A DNA stretch of 64,000 nt. It comes from Marinobacter sp050379415. GTDB taxonomy: Bacteria; Pseudomonadota; Gammaproteobacteria; Pseudomonadales; Oleiphilaceae. Positions within the stretch are counted from its first letter, which is position 1; the number at the start of each line of letters is the position of its first letter. Of the stretch, positions 24,905-33,363 are shown one piece after another. Both the position numbers and the translations under genes were made by a program. The notes below the pieces were generated by a model, which worked only from the letters and a program-made list of their open reading frames with translations, was not told where the DNA came from and searched no databases. The stretch covers positions 248,001 to 312,000 of the forward strand of contig NZ_JBNRLS010000001.1 in the NCBI RefSeq assembly GCF_050379415.1, in the 5' to 3' direction.

Positions 24905-25561
24905 TCAGGACCACCCCTGCTCCCCGAGCAGGGGTACGAAACGGACGCCGCCAAGATTCTCTGTCCTGAATTCATCCGCCGACACACGGGTTACCCGCAT
25001 CAGTGTCTGGGAGATGTGCTCCGAGCCCACCGGAATGACCAGGTGTCCGCCCACCGCCAGTTGATGCTTCAGTGTATCCGGTACAGCGGGAGCTCCAGCG
25101 GCGACAGTGATGCCGTCAAACGGGGCCTCTTCCGGCCACCCGAGGGTGCCGTCGCCGCAGCGTACCCGGACATTGTCGAACCCTTCCGCCGCCAGATTCT
25201 TCCGGGCCCGCTCCGCGAGTTCCGGAATCCGCTCGATACCAAACACCTCGGCGGCAATGCAGGCCAGCACAGCGGCCGCATAGCCCGAGCCGGTGCCGAT
25301 ATCCAGTACCCGTTCGCCGCCCCGAAGCTCCAGGGCATCGGTCATCAGGGCGACAATATAGGGCTGGGAGATGGTCTGGCCAGCCCCGATCGGCAGCGGA
25401 CCATCCTCGTAGGCGGCGTCCCGGAGGCTGTCCGGCACGAAGGCTTCCCGGTGCACCCGGCGCATGGCTTCCACCACCAGCGGATCGTCAATGCCCCGGC
25501 TGATGATCTGGTAGTCCACCATGGATTCCCGGCGTGATATGAATCTGTCTTCAGCTGTCAT
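24905..25561 (-). CDS. pcm: protein-L-isoaspartate O-methyltransferase
   Basis: A 218-residue Rossmann methyltransferase that repairs isoaspartyl residues using S-adenosylmethionine. Typical segments are VHREAFVPDSLRDAAYEDGP, LPIGAGQTISQPYIVALM, the SAM loop VLDIGTGSGYAAAVLA, VFGIERIPELAERA and FDGITVAAGAPAVP. Start is the ATG at 25561, which has GGAGG eight bases upstream; the 14 codons before it are not family-like. It is convergent with DUF1338 and divergent from the AbiTii-like gene. It lacks the usual surE/nlpD/rpoS neighbours of the stationary-phase pcm locus, so it may be a second copy. Confidence 0.93.
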   Translation of the reverse strand: MTAEDRFISRRESMVDYQIISRGIDDPLVVEAMRRVHREAFVPDSLRDAAYEDGPLPIGAGQTISQPYIVALMTDALELRGGERVLDIGTGSGYAAAVLACIAAEVFGIERIPELAERARKNLAAEGFDNVRVRCGDGTLGWPEEAPFDGITVAAGAPAVPDTLKHQLAVGGHLVIPVGSEHISQTLMRVTRVSADEFRTENLGGVRFVPLLGEQGWS

Positions 25562-25751
25562 TTCCAGACCTCCCCCGACCCGCTTACCGTCGGTTACAAG
25601 CAATAACCTTTTTACAACGGCGAAAGCCGGATCCCGTGTATACGTTTTAGTTCAGAACTTGCGGTTACAGCAACCGAAAGTCGCATCAACAACAACAAAA
25701 ACACGGCAATGGAACAGACCACCCCGAATGGCCATTGCCGGGGAGGAAAAC

Positions 25752-26417
25752 ATGTCTGCATCCGTCAATCACCTGGAGGAACGGACCCGGGATTCCAGTG
25801 AACTGGTCGAGGATATCGTGCAAGCCGCCATCACCCTTGCCATGATGCTCCGGCATCGCGAGGTGGCAGCCTGGCTGCGCACGGAATTCGATGGCTACCA
25901 GGACCTCGCATCCGCTCCGCCCTTCCGCCGGGATCTGCCCGGGCATATCGTCGCCCGCTCGCCCCAGTATGGCTGGATTCCTGCACCACTGGAGGAAGAC
26001 CAGAAGGCCGAACATGGCCATATGGATCTGACCGACGGTGTCAAGGCGCTGGAGAAGGTCTGCCTGAACTGCAAGAAAGGTGACGGCAACCGGGTTCCCC
26101 TGGAGAAAGAGGCCATGGTTGAGCTGCAAAAGCAGATCAACCTGTCAGCGGAACTGGCGATCAACCTCAGCCGGGATGTCTACTGTCGCGTGCTGCGCAC
26201 CATTCGCGCCGCCATCTACCTGTACACCCAGGCGTTGATGGCCGAGGGCATCGAAGGCGAACACAACCACTACAGCAAGGAAGAGCGCGCCAAGGTAGCC
26301 CATCTGGATGATCCTGAAGCTTTCTGGCGCAAGGCTATCGACGAGGTGGATAACCTGCCGATTCCGGATGTCCGTTCCGTCGGTTTTCTCGAAAAGGTCT
26401 TCGGTCGCACGGGCTGA
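25752..26417 (+). CDS. AbiTii-like domain protein
   Basis: A 221-residue protein. Its N-terminal half resembles the AbiTii domain seen in abortive-infection and other defence proteins: a helix LVEDIVQAAITLAMMLRHRE, then VAAWLRTEFDGYQDL, then a Pro-rich strand region (PPFRRDLPGHIVA, YGWIPAPLEE). The C-terminal half is helical and charged. A central KVCLNCKKGDGN has a Cys-x-x-Cys pair. The ATG at 25752 has GGGGAGG five bases upstream and is preferred over long upstream extensions. No toxin or nuclease partner is next to it; the neighbours are Pcm and a TSUP permease. The family assignment is by eye and moderate. Confidence 0.62.
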   Translation: MSASVNHLEERTRDSSELVEDIVQAAITLAMMLRHREVAAWLRTEFDGYQDLASAPPFRRDLPGHIVARSPQYGWIPAPLEEDQKAEHGHMDLTDGVKALEKVCLNCKKGDGNRVPLEKEAMVELQKQINLSAELAINLSRDVYCRVLRTIRAAIYLYTQALMAEGIEGEHNHYSKEERAKVAHLDDPEAFWRKAIDEVDNLPIPDVRSVGFLEKVFGRTG

Positions 26418-26427
26418 GGGGATTCCC

Positions 26428-27204
26428 TCAGCCCAGCACACTGAACATACCAACACTGCTGACCACCAGCAGAACAACCCCCAGCACCCGGAAGAAAACC
26501 GGCGTTTCTGCTCTGAGCATGCGGTCGTGCACGTACAGTCCGATCACATGGCCGACCGCGGCACAGGGCAGCAACCACAGGTGGTGGATGAGTTGCAGGT
26601 CCACGCCCGCCCAGACAAACGCGGCCATCTTGATCAGCACCAGGATGAACCAGAGCGCGAACAGGGTATCCCTGAGCTTTTCCTTAACCACGTGCTGCGC
26701 GGCAACGGCGATGATCAGCGGCGCCCCGATCAGGGACGTGCCACTGATGTAGCCCCCCACCATCAGAAAAATCGCATCCACAGTCTTGCTGCCACTGCGG
26801 AACGGCTTGTTGATGATATAGGACACCGAATACAACGCCACAATCACAAAGATGATCGCACTCAACACGTTACCCGGCATGGTGATCAAACCGAACACCC
26901 CGATCAGCTTGGGCACGATCATGATTCCCAGAATCCGCCACAGGTACGGCCAGTCCACCGTGCCCCCTTCCACCGGGTTCTCCCGACTGTGGTTCTTCCG
27001 GTTGTTCATCCAGATGGTCAGGGATGAAAACACCAGCAGGTGCACCGCAATGATCGGCAGAAACACCAGTGGCTCATCGTAAACCAGCAGGAGAAACGGC
27101 AGGGACAGGACCGCGCCGCCAAACCCCAGGCCCGAGCGGACAAACCCGCTCCACACGAATATCAGGCCAATCAGGGCGTACTGGACCAGCGTAAGATCAG
27201 ACAT
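26428..27204 (-). CDS. TSUP (TauE/SafE) family permease
   Basis: A 258-residue membrane protein with about eight helices. The TauE/SafE duplication is visible in SGFVRSGLGFGGAVLSLPFL near the N-terminus and GGYISGTSLIGAPLIIAVAA in the second half. Members move sulfite, sulfonates or organosulfur anions, often as exporters. The substrate is not evident from neighbours, though a thiosulfate oxidation pair lies 3 kb away. It is divergent from the radical SAM gene and converges on the AbiTii-like gene with 10 bases between stops. Confidence 0.92.
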   Translation of the reverse strand: MSDLTLVQYALIGLIFVWSGFVRSGLGFGGAVLSLPFLLLVYDEPLVFLPIIAVHLLVFSSLTIWMNNRKNHSRENPVEGGTVDWPYLWRILGIMIVPKLIGVFGLITMPGNVLSAIIFVIVALYSVSYIINKPFRSGSKTVDAIFLMVGGYISGTSLIGAPLIIAVAAQHVVKEKLRDTLFALWFILVLIKMAAFVWAGVDLQLIHHLWLLPCAAVGHVIGLYVHDRMLRAETPVFFRVLGVVLLVVSSVGMFSVLG

Positions 27205-27292
27205 GGATTCCTCGGTATTCAGACATCAGGCCGGCGTTCGGGCTGCCGGATTCTGCTTGCCGGGAAGGATACAGGGGTAGTAGCATCAACAG

Positions 27293-27312
27293 TACTGTAT
27301 ACATGAACAGTA
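27293..27312. promoter_or_regulatory. LexA-type SOS box
   Basis: TACTGTATACATGAACAGTA matches the gammaproteobacterial LexA consensus at 17 of 20 positions and keeps the CTG-N10-CAG core. It covers the possible ATG at 27303 of the radical SAM gene, arguing for the later ATG at 27324 as the true start. It could also act on the divergent TSUP gene, whose start is 89 bases away. Confidence 0.65.
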
Positions 27313-28385
27313 TTGGTGAAACTATGAAAACCCGGGGCACCAGCCTGAATCCGCACAATCGCTTCCAGCCTATCGCCACCGACCGCGACCACGACGACGG
27401 CTGGTACCGGGATCCGGAGGACGAGGTCTGCCCGGATTCCATGGCAACGGACGTCATGGATGAGACGGTGAGGTCCATCATCAGCCGTAACAGCTCCCCG
27501 GACATTCCTTTTGAACAGTCCATCAACCCCTACCGGGGCTGTGAACACGCGTGCATCTACTGCTTCGCCCGACCCTCGCACGCTTACTGGGACATGTCGC
27601 CCGGGCTGGATTTCGAAACCCGGCTGATCGCCAAACATAATGCCGCAGCACGGCTCCGGGAGACTCTGGACAAGCCAGGCTACCGGGTGTCCCCCATCGC
27701 CCTGGGTATGAACACCGATGCCTACCAGCCCATCGAGCGGGAACGGGAAATAACCCGCGATCTGCTCAAGGTTATGTGCGAATACCGTCACCCGGTTTCC
27801 CTGATTACCAAGGGCGCATTGATCCTGCGGGACCTGGACCTGCTCTCGGACCTGGCGAGGGACCAACTGTGTTCGGTCACCATCAGCCTGACCACCCTGA
27901 GCAATGACCTGAAGCGACGGATGGAACCACGGACAGCGGCACCGGCGACACGCCTGAAGGTGATTGAACGGCTCCGTGAAGCCGGCATTCCGGTCGGTAT
28001 CATCATCGGCCCGGTCATCCCGTTTATCAACGACCACGAAATCGAGGCGATTCTGGAGGCCGCGGCCAACGCAGGAGCCGAACAGGCAGGCTGGATTATG
28101 CTACGTTTACCCTATGAGCTGGACGAACTGTTCCAGGACTGGCTCCAGCGACATTTCCCGGACCGGGCCGGGCATGTCATGAACCGGATCCGTGATCTGA
28201 GGGGTGGCAAGAGTTACGACAGTACCTTCGGCAGCCGTATGACCGGTCAGGGCCCCTACTCCGACCTCATTCGCCAACGCTTCCGGAACAAGGTGCGCAA
28301 GCTCGGGCTCAATGGCCGTGAACAGGGCTCTCTGAGGATCGACCTTTTCCGCCGCCCCGCCGGAGACCAGATGGCACTGTGGTAA
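27303..28385 (+). CDS. PA0069-family radical SAM protein (SplB-like)
   Basis: A 360-residue radical SAM enzyme. Cys80, Cys84 and Cys87 (RGCEHACIYCFARPSH) bind the 4Fe-4S cluster, counting from 27303. Downstream features are LDFETRLIAKHN, GMNTDAYQPIE, VSLITKGALILRDLD and ISLTTLSNDLKRRMEPRTAAP. This arrangement is that of the PA0069 family, annotated as Rv2578c/SplB-like with distant likeness to spore photoproduct lyase. The reaction is not known. A LexA-type box lies over the first ATG, so the start is probably the ATG at 27324. That links the enzyme to DNA damage, consistent with a repair-type function. It ends 10 bases before the L,D-transpeptidase gene. Confidence 0.9.
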   Translation: MNSIGETMKTRGTSLNPHNRFQPIATDRDHDDGWYRDPEDEVCPDSMATDVMDETVRSIISRNSSPDIPFEQSINPYRGCEHACIYCFARPSHAYWDMSPGLDFETRLIAKHNAAARLRETLDKPGYRVSPIALGMNTDAYQPIEREREITRDLLKVMCEYRHPVSLITKGALILRDLDLLSDLARDQLCSVTISLTTLSNDLKRRMEPRTAAPATRLKVIERLREAGIPVGIIIGPVIPFINDHEIEAILEAAANAGAEQAGWIMLRLPYELDELFQDWLQRHFPDRAGHVMNRIRDLRGGKSYDSTFGSRMTGQGPYSDLIRQRFRNKVRKLGLNGREQGSLRIDLFRRPAGDQMALW

Positions 28386-28394
28386 CGGGTAGTT

Positions 28395-30104
28395 ATGAGT
28401 AAATACAGGCACACCGCGTTAGCCATCCTGGCAACCATGATCATCTTGATGCCACCGGCGCATTCCGTCACGGCAGCAGGCCCCAGCGAACCCCTGGTCC
28501 AACGAATTGAAGCGCTCGAAGGCGGGCAGCCAATGCAGGTGCTTGGCGAGCCACTGCTGGCACGGGAAGCATTGCGCAGATTCTACGAGAATCATGGTTT
28601 CCAGCCGGCGTGGTCCTCCCCGGGCCATCGCCGGGAACTGGCTGAAGCCATCAGGCAGATCGCCAACGACGGCCTCAACCCGGCGGACTATCACGGAGAA
28701 CTTTTATCAGACCTGGTCCTGCGGGCACGCGACGACCTGTCCGGGGAGATGCGGGCTGACATCGACCTGCTGTTTACCGATGCCTTCCTGCTGGCTGCAT
28801 CCCATCTGTTGGAGGGCAAGGTGAATCCACAGACCATTCACGCCGAGTGGAACGCCAGTCGCCAACACCAGGACCTGGCCGTTACTCTCGCCGAGACGCT
28901 CCGGAACGACACCATTGCCGCCACTCTGGATAGTCTCAGGCCCACCCATCCTGCCTATGCCAAACTGAAGGAGGCCCGCAACCGGCTCACACCCTTGCTT
29001 GGACACCCCTGGTTGCCGATTGCGGATGGCCCATCCATTCATCCCGGCGACCAGGATCCCCGGCTACCGGAAATCCGGCGCAGACTGACTGCCCTCGGAG
29101 ACATCCCGGCCCCGGCAGAGCCGGAGACGGCGGCCACCGATCCTACCCTCTACAGCAAGGACCTGGACCCGGTGATTCCCAACTTCCAGGCGCGGCATGG
29201 CCTGGAGCCAGACGGCACCATCGGCAGGAAAACCCTTGCGGCAGTGAATCTCATGCCGGTGGAACGCATCCGGCAAATCGACGCCAGCCTGGAACGCTGG
29301 CGCTGGCTGCCCCAATCCCTCGGCGATGACTATGTGATTGTCAATATTGCCGGTTTCGGACTACAGCTGGTGCTGGATGGCCGCGAGGCATTGCGTTCAA
29401 GGGTTATTGTCGGCCGCCCCTACCGCCAGACCCCCGTGTTTTCCGATCGCATCCGCTACCTGGTGTTCAACCCCACCTGGACGGTACCTCGCAAGCTGAT
29501 GATCGAGGACCTGCTGCCCGAGATCATCCGCGATCCGGCGTACCTGGACCGCCAGGACATCAGCGTCTATCAGGGCTGGGGGGCAGACCGGCAAAAAATC
29601 GATCCGGCGGCCATTGACTGGCCTTCACTGTCCAGGGACAACTTTCCCTATCAGCTGGTTCAGCAACCAGGCCCCCTGAACGCCCTCGGACAGGTCAAGT
29701 TCATGTTTCCCAACCCCTATGCGGTGTACCTCCACGATACACCGGGCCAGTACCTGTTCGGCCGCCAGGAACGAAGCTTCAGCTCCGGTTGTATCCGGGT
29801 GGAAAAACCGATGGAGCTGGCCGAACAGCTTCTTGCCGGCGCCCCCGAATGGAACCGGCGTATAATCGATCGCCTCCTTGAGGAAAAAACGCCGGTCACC
29901 GCGATTCTCCCCGAGCCGATTGCCATCTATATTCAATATTGGACGGCCTGGGTGGATGAGGCGCAGCGAATCCAGTTCCGCGACGATATCTACAATCGCG
30001 ACTTCCGGTTGCTGGCCCAGTTGCGCCAGGCCGTGTCCGGGGAACACCAGCTGCCAACGCCGGTCGTCGCAACAGACCTCACCCCAGCCACCGGAGACCA
30101 GTAA
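28395..30104 (+). CDS. L,D-transpeptidase, YcbB/LdtD type
   Basis: A 569-residue exported protein. Domains in order: signal segment (AILATMIILMPPAHSVTAAG), an L,D-transpeptidase scaffold region (EALRRFYENHGFQPAWSSPG), a peptidoglycan-binding repeat (NFQARHGLEPDGTIGRKTL) and the YkuD catalytic domain. The catalytic residues are His447 (YLHDTPG) and Cys466 (SFSSGCIRV). Length and domain order equal E. coli LdtD, which forms 3-3 cross-links in peptidoglycan. It follows the radical SAM gene by 10 bases, so the LexA-type box could also influence it. That would tie cell wall remodelling to stress. Confidence 0.92.
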   Translation: MSKYRHTALAILATMIILMPPAHSVTAAGPSEPLVQRIEALEGGQPMQVLGEPLLAREALRRFYENHGFQPAWSSPGHRRELAEAIRQIANDGLNPADYHGELLSDLVLRARDDLSGEMRADIDLLFTDAFLLAASHLLEGKVNPQTIHAEWNASRQHQDLAVTLAETLRNDTIAATLDSLRPTHPAYAKLKEARNRLTPLLGHPWLPIADGPSIHPGDQDPRLPEIRRRLTALGDIPAPAEPETAATDPTLYSKDLDPVIPNFQARHGLEPDGTIGRKTLAAVNLMPVERIRQIDASLERWRWLPQSLGDDYVIVNIAGFGLQLVLDGREALRSRVIVGRPYRQTPVFSDRIRYLVFNPTWTVPRKLMIEDLLPEIIRDPAYLDRQDISVYQGWGADRQKIDPAAIDWPSLSRDNFPYQLVQQPGPLNALGQVKFMFPNPYAVYLHDTPGQYLFGRQERSFSSGCIRVEKPMELAEQLLAGAPEWNRRIIDRLLEEKTPVTAILPEPIAIYIQYWTAWVDEAQRIQFRDDIYNRDFRLLAQLRQAVSGEHQLPTPVVATDLTPATGDQ

Positions 30105-30174
30105 CCGAAGTCTTATTGACTTTAGCACAAAGGGAAATAAGCTAATGCGCTTTATTTATGAACGGAGGCAAACA

Positions 30175-30831
30175 ATGAAAATCCTCTCCCAACTGATTCT
30201 GACGGGGGCGATGACTGCCCTGGCCTCTGGCGCCTACGCCGCCGGAGGTGATCCCGAGCGGGGCGCACAGCTGGCCGCACAGGGTGACGGCAGCGGCGCT
30301 CCGTGCCTGGCCTGTCATGGTGCCGACGGTTCGGGCAACAATGCCGGTGGTTTTCCCCGCCTGGCCGGACTCGACGCCACCTACCTGACCAGCCAGATGC
30401 TGGCTTATAACAACGGTGGACGTATCAGTCCGGTGATGCAGCCCAATGTCGACAACTTCGATGAACAGCAAATCCGGGACCTGGCCGCCTACTATGCTTC
30501 CATGCCAGTTCCCGAGACCACCACACCGGCCAGTGTCAGTGATGAAGTACTCGCCCTCGGCGAAAAACTGGCCAACCAGGGCGACTGGGACAACTACATT
30601 CCGCCGTGTTCCTCCTGCCACGGACCCGGCAACCGCGGTGTTGGCGAAACCTTCCCGGCCATCGCCGGACAGCACCCCAGTTACATCCGGTCACAGCTCA
30701 ATGCCTGGAAGAACAACCAGCGCAATAACGATCCCAACCAGCTGATGACAGCCGTTGCGGAGCGCCTGACCGAGGAACAGATCGACGCCGTGGCCGCCTA
30801 TCTGGGCAGCCAGAGTGCAACCGCGAACTAG
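30175..30831 (+). CDS. tsdB: diheme c4-type cytochrome, TsdB-like
   Basis: A 218-residue periplasmic cytochrome. A signal peptide (residues 1-22, ending ASGAYA) precedes two haem sites, CLACH at 44-48 and CSSCH at 145-149. Each is followed by a c4-type domain (FPRLAGLDATYLTSQM and FPAIAGQHPSYIRSQL). The duplicated c4 layout with distal Met candidates fits an electron carrier. The next gene encodes a TsdA-like thiosulfate dehydrogenase 12 bases downstream, and TsdB is the known electron acceptor in that pair. Start ATG at 30175 is set by GGAGG six bases upstream; the longer frame upstream overlaps the transpeptidase gene and is not real. Confidence 0.88.
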   Translation: MKILSQLILTGAMTALASGAYAAGGDPERGAQLAAQGDGSGAPCLACHGADGSGNNAGGFPRLAGLDATYLTSQMLAYNNGGRISPVMQPNVDNFDEQQIRDLAAYYASMPVPETTTPASVSDEVLALGEKLANQGDWDNYIPPCSSCHGPGNRGVGETFPAIAGQHPSYIRSQLNAWKNNQRNNDPNQLMTAVAERLTEEQIDAVAAYLGSQSATAN

Positions 30832-30842
30832 GAGGCAGAGCC

Positions 30843-31823
30843 ATGAAAATGAAACATACGATTTCCCTGCTCGCCGGCCTGCTGGTTGCGAGCTCCCCGG
30901 TCCTTGCGCAGCCTGAAGTGCCGGTCAACCTGCCGGAATTCAAGGAAGGCCAATACGTTCACAGCGCCCCGACCGTGGAGGACCTGAAGAACGACGACAA
31001 CATCCATCCGGAACTGAAAAAGGTCATCCTCAAGGGCCGGGACATGTTCATGAATACCCAGCAGTACCGTGGCAAGTACGTGTTCAATGACTTGAACTGC
31101 AAATCCTGCCACATGGGCGAGGGGCGCATGAACTGGTCCGGACCGGTCTGGCCGGCCGCCACCACGCTGCCGGATTTCCGCGGCAAGAACCAGCACGTAA
31201 ACTCCCTGGAAGAGCGGATTGCCGGCTGTTTCTCGTTCTCCATGAATGGCAAGCCTCCCGCCTATGGCAGTGACGATATGCTGGCGATGATGGCCTACCA
31301 CCAGTGGCTTGCGAAGGACGCCCCGGTGTACGAAAAGAACATTGGCGGTCGCGGCTTCAGCCACCTGGGTAACAAGAAGCCCGAACTGGATTATGAACGC
31401 GGCCAGCAGGTCTACGCCGAGAATTGTGCTGTGTGCCACGGCGACAACGGGCAGGGCCAGAAGAAGGACGGCCAGGTTGTGTTCCCGCCGCTGTGGGGTG
31501 ATGGCTCTTACAATTGGGGTGCAGGCATGACCCGGATTTTCACCGCGGCCTCGTTCATCAAGAACAACATGCCGCTGGGGCAGCCCGGGTCACTGACCGA
31601 CGATGAAGCCTGGCAGGTTGCCAACTACATCAACTCCCAGGAACGCCCGCAGGATCCGCGTTATACCGGAGACGTGAAAGAGACCCGTGAAAAGTTCCTG
31701 AACTTCCACAAGCACACGAACTATGGAACAGTAGTCAACGGTAAACTATTGGGCGATCACGACAACACCGGCGACAAGCCTTTCCTGAAGCCCGACGTCC
31801 TACGGCCCCGGACCTTCGAGTAA
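30843..31823 (+). CDS. tsdA: thiosulfate dehydrogenase, TsdA-like diheme cytochrome
   Basis: A 326-residue periplasmic diheme protein that would couple two thiosulfates into tetrathionate. After the signal peptide come haem site CKSCH (86-90) and RIAGCFSFSMNGK. Cys129 in the latter corresponds to the unusual axial Cys of TsdA haem 1. Next is the second haem site CAVCH (195-199), and FIKNNMPLG supplies Lys/Met distal candidates. These features separate TsdA from ordinary c-type cytochromes. It forms an operon with the upstream TsdB-like gene. In heterotrophs such as Marinobacter the pair would serve as an auxiliary electron source, or in reverse as tetrathionate reductase. Confidence 0.88.
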   Translation: MKMKHTISLLAGLLVASSPVLAQPEVPVNLPEFKEGQYVHSAPTVEDLKNDDNIHPELKKVILKGRDMFMNTQQYRGKYVFNDLNCKSCHMGEGRMNWSGPVWPAATTLPDFRGKNQHVNSLEERIAGCFSFSMNGKPPAYGSDDMLAMMAYHQWLAKDAPVYEKNIGGRGFSHLGNKKPELDYERGQQVYAENCAVCHGDNGQGQKKDGQVVFPPLWGDGSYNWGAGMTRIFTAASFIKNNMPLGQPGSLTDDEAWQVANYINSQERPQDPRYTGDVKETREKFLNFHKHTNYGTVVNGKLLGDHDNTGDKPFLKPDVLRPRTFE

Positions 31824-31869
31824 GGTATTCGGGATGTCCGGGAGGAAAGGCACAGGCTAGGAGATCATC

Positions 31870-32325
31870 ATGCCACGCATACTGCCTTTCCTCTCGGCGC
31901 TTTTGATTCTGAGCGGCTGTCAGTCGCTGCCCTCCGGCACCCAGGGCAACATTCCCACCGACCGGGTCCTGCTGAGCGCTCAACACTGCCTCAGCGAGTA
32001 TATTGATGACCTCGACAAGGTCCACTTTGGCCCTTGTCTCAAGGTAGTTTCCATCGATGGCAAGGTTCCCCGTGTTACCGAAGACGGCTTCATTGCCTTA
32101 CCCTTGGCAACGGCTTTCAGCCTGGAAACCAGCTGCGTCTACCGACACGCTGATGGCACCCCTATTCCAGCGACGGTCACCACTGCCAGCTTTGAAGTGA
32201 CAGCGGATACCTTTACCTCTGGCGGCAGACGCTGGTATTTGCATGCCCATAAACAGGCGCGGGGGGCCATTGGTTGCGAGCCAACGCTGGCACGCTCCGT
32301 CTACCCCACAGTCAAGACGAACTGA
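31870..32325 (+). CDS. putative lipoprotein, unknown function
   Basis: A 151-residue protein starting with a lipoprotein signal: PFLSALLILSGC with Cys at about 17 as the lipidation site. The mature part has four more Cys residues and short beta-strand-like segments (KVVSIDGKVPRVTEDGFIAL). No family is recognised. It follows tsdA by 46 bases on the same strand and might belong to that operon. Final residues overlap no other gene, and the convergent dehalogenase-like gene stops 31 bases later. Confidence 0.72.
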   Translation: MPRILPFLSALLILSGCQSLPSGTQGNIPTDRVLLSAQHCLSEYIDDLDKVHFGPCLKVVSIDGKVPRVTEDGFIALPLATAFSLETSCVYRHADGTPIPATVTTASFEVTADTFTSGGRRWYLHAHKQARGAIGCEPTLARSVYPTVKTN

Positions 32326-32356
32326 AACCCGGCTCTCAGGGCAACTGGCTGATCTA

Positions 32357-33244
32357 TCAACTCTCTGTAAAGAAACGCCGCATTCGGGTGATGACGGCCT
32401 CTGGCACCTCTTCGGGGAGAAAGTGCCCACATTCCAACGCCTCGGCCTTAACGTCATTGGCATAGTTTCGCCAGACCGCCTTGACGTCGTAGGTACGATT
32501 CACAAAGCCCTTGCTCCCCCACAACACCAGCAGAGGGCACGGCACTTTGTGCCCCCGATCACGATCCGCCCGATCGTGCTGCAGATCGATCGTGGCCGCC
32601 GCCCGGTAATCCTCACAGCTGGCATGGATAGCCTCGGAGCTGGAGAAGCACCGCACATACTCGGCTACCGCCTCTGGGTCGAACCGTGCCCCCGGTGCCG
32701 ACCAGCGCCGGAGTTTCTCCCGCAGGTAGTAGTCCGGATCCTGACCGATCATGTGCTCGGGCAAACCATCAGGCTGGATCAGGAAGAACCAGTGGTAATA
32801 GCCGGTAGCAAACGCCTGGTCGGTATGCTCGAACATGTGCAGTGTCGGGGCAATATCCATCACGCAGGCGCGCTCCACCGCGTCCGGATAGTCCAGACAA
32901 AGGCGATGGGTGACCCGGGCACCCCGGTCGTGGCCTGCCACCGAGAACTCCCGATAGCCCAGAGACTGCATCAATGCCACCATGTCCGTCGCCATCTGCC
33001 GCTTGCTGTAGGCGCTGTGCTCCGCGTCCGAATCCGGTTTGCTGCTGTCGCCGTACCCCCTGAGGTCAGGACAGATCACATGAAAGTCCCGGAGGAGTGC
33101 CGGCGCCACCTTGTGCCACATCAGATGGGTCTGGGGGTAACCGTGCAACAACAACAGGGGGCGGCCTGAGCCGCCATGGGCGACGTTAATGGTTACATCG
33201 CCAACATCGATCTGTTGGTACTGGAACGGCTCTGGCAGTTTCAT
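32357..33244 (-). CDS. fluoroacetate/haloacetate dehalogenase-like alpha/beta hydrolase
   Basis: A 295-residue alpha/beta hydrolase whose active-site set matches fluoroacetate dehalogenase. The oxyanion strand is LLLHGYPQTHLMWH. The nucleophile is Asp106 in GHDRGARV with its adjacent Arg residues, and Asp130 is the acid candidate. The halide pocket pair His151-Trp152 lies in YYHWFFLIQPDGLPE, and the base is a C-terminal His in ECGHFLPEE. The His-Trp pair distinguishes this group from epoxide hydrolases, where the corresponding sites differ. It would hydrolyse a haloacetate to glycolate and halide. It stands alone, divergent from a ZIP transporter. The natural substrate may not be fluorinated. 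Confidence 0.82.
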   Translation of the reverse strand: MKLPEPFQYQQIDVGDVTINVAHGGSGRPLLLLHGYPQTHLMWHKVAPALLRDFHVICPDLRGYGDSSKPDSDAEHSAYSKRQMATDMVALMQSLGYREFSVAGHDRGARVTHRLCLDYPDAVERACVMDIAPTLHMFEHTDQAFATGYYHWFFLIQPDGLPEHMIGQDPDYYLREKLRRWSAPGARFDPEAVAEYVRCFSSSEAIHASCEDYRAAATIDLQHDRADRDRGHKVPCPLLVLWGSKGFVNRTYDVKAVWRNYANDVKAEALECGHFLPEEVPEAVITRMRRFFTES

Positions 33245-33363
33245 GTCACTCCCCTTTTGTCATTGTCCCGGATTTATCGCCCGAATCCACAGTATTGCAC
33301 CATACGACCAATCGCCAAGCGTCCCGGATGCTATGCTGAAACCACAAGCCAACAGGAGCGCGC

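Noticed and set aside
26308..27027. 239-codon plus-strand frame across the TSUP permease gene
   Set aside because: His/Gln/Asp-rich shadow of a membrane protein gene with no homology that I can recognise.
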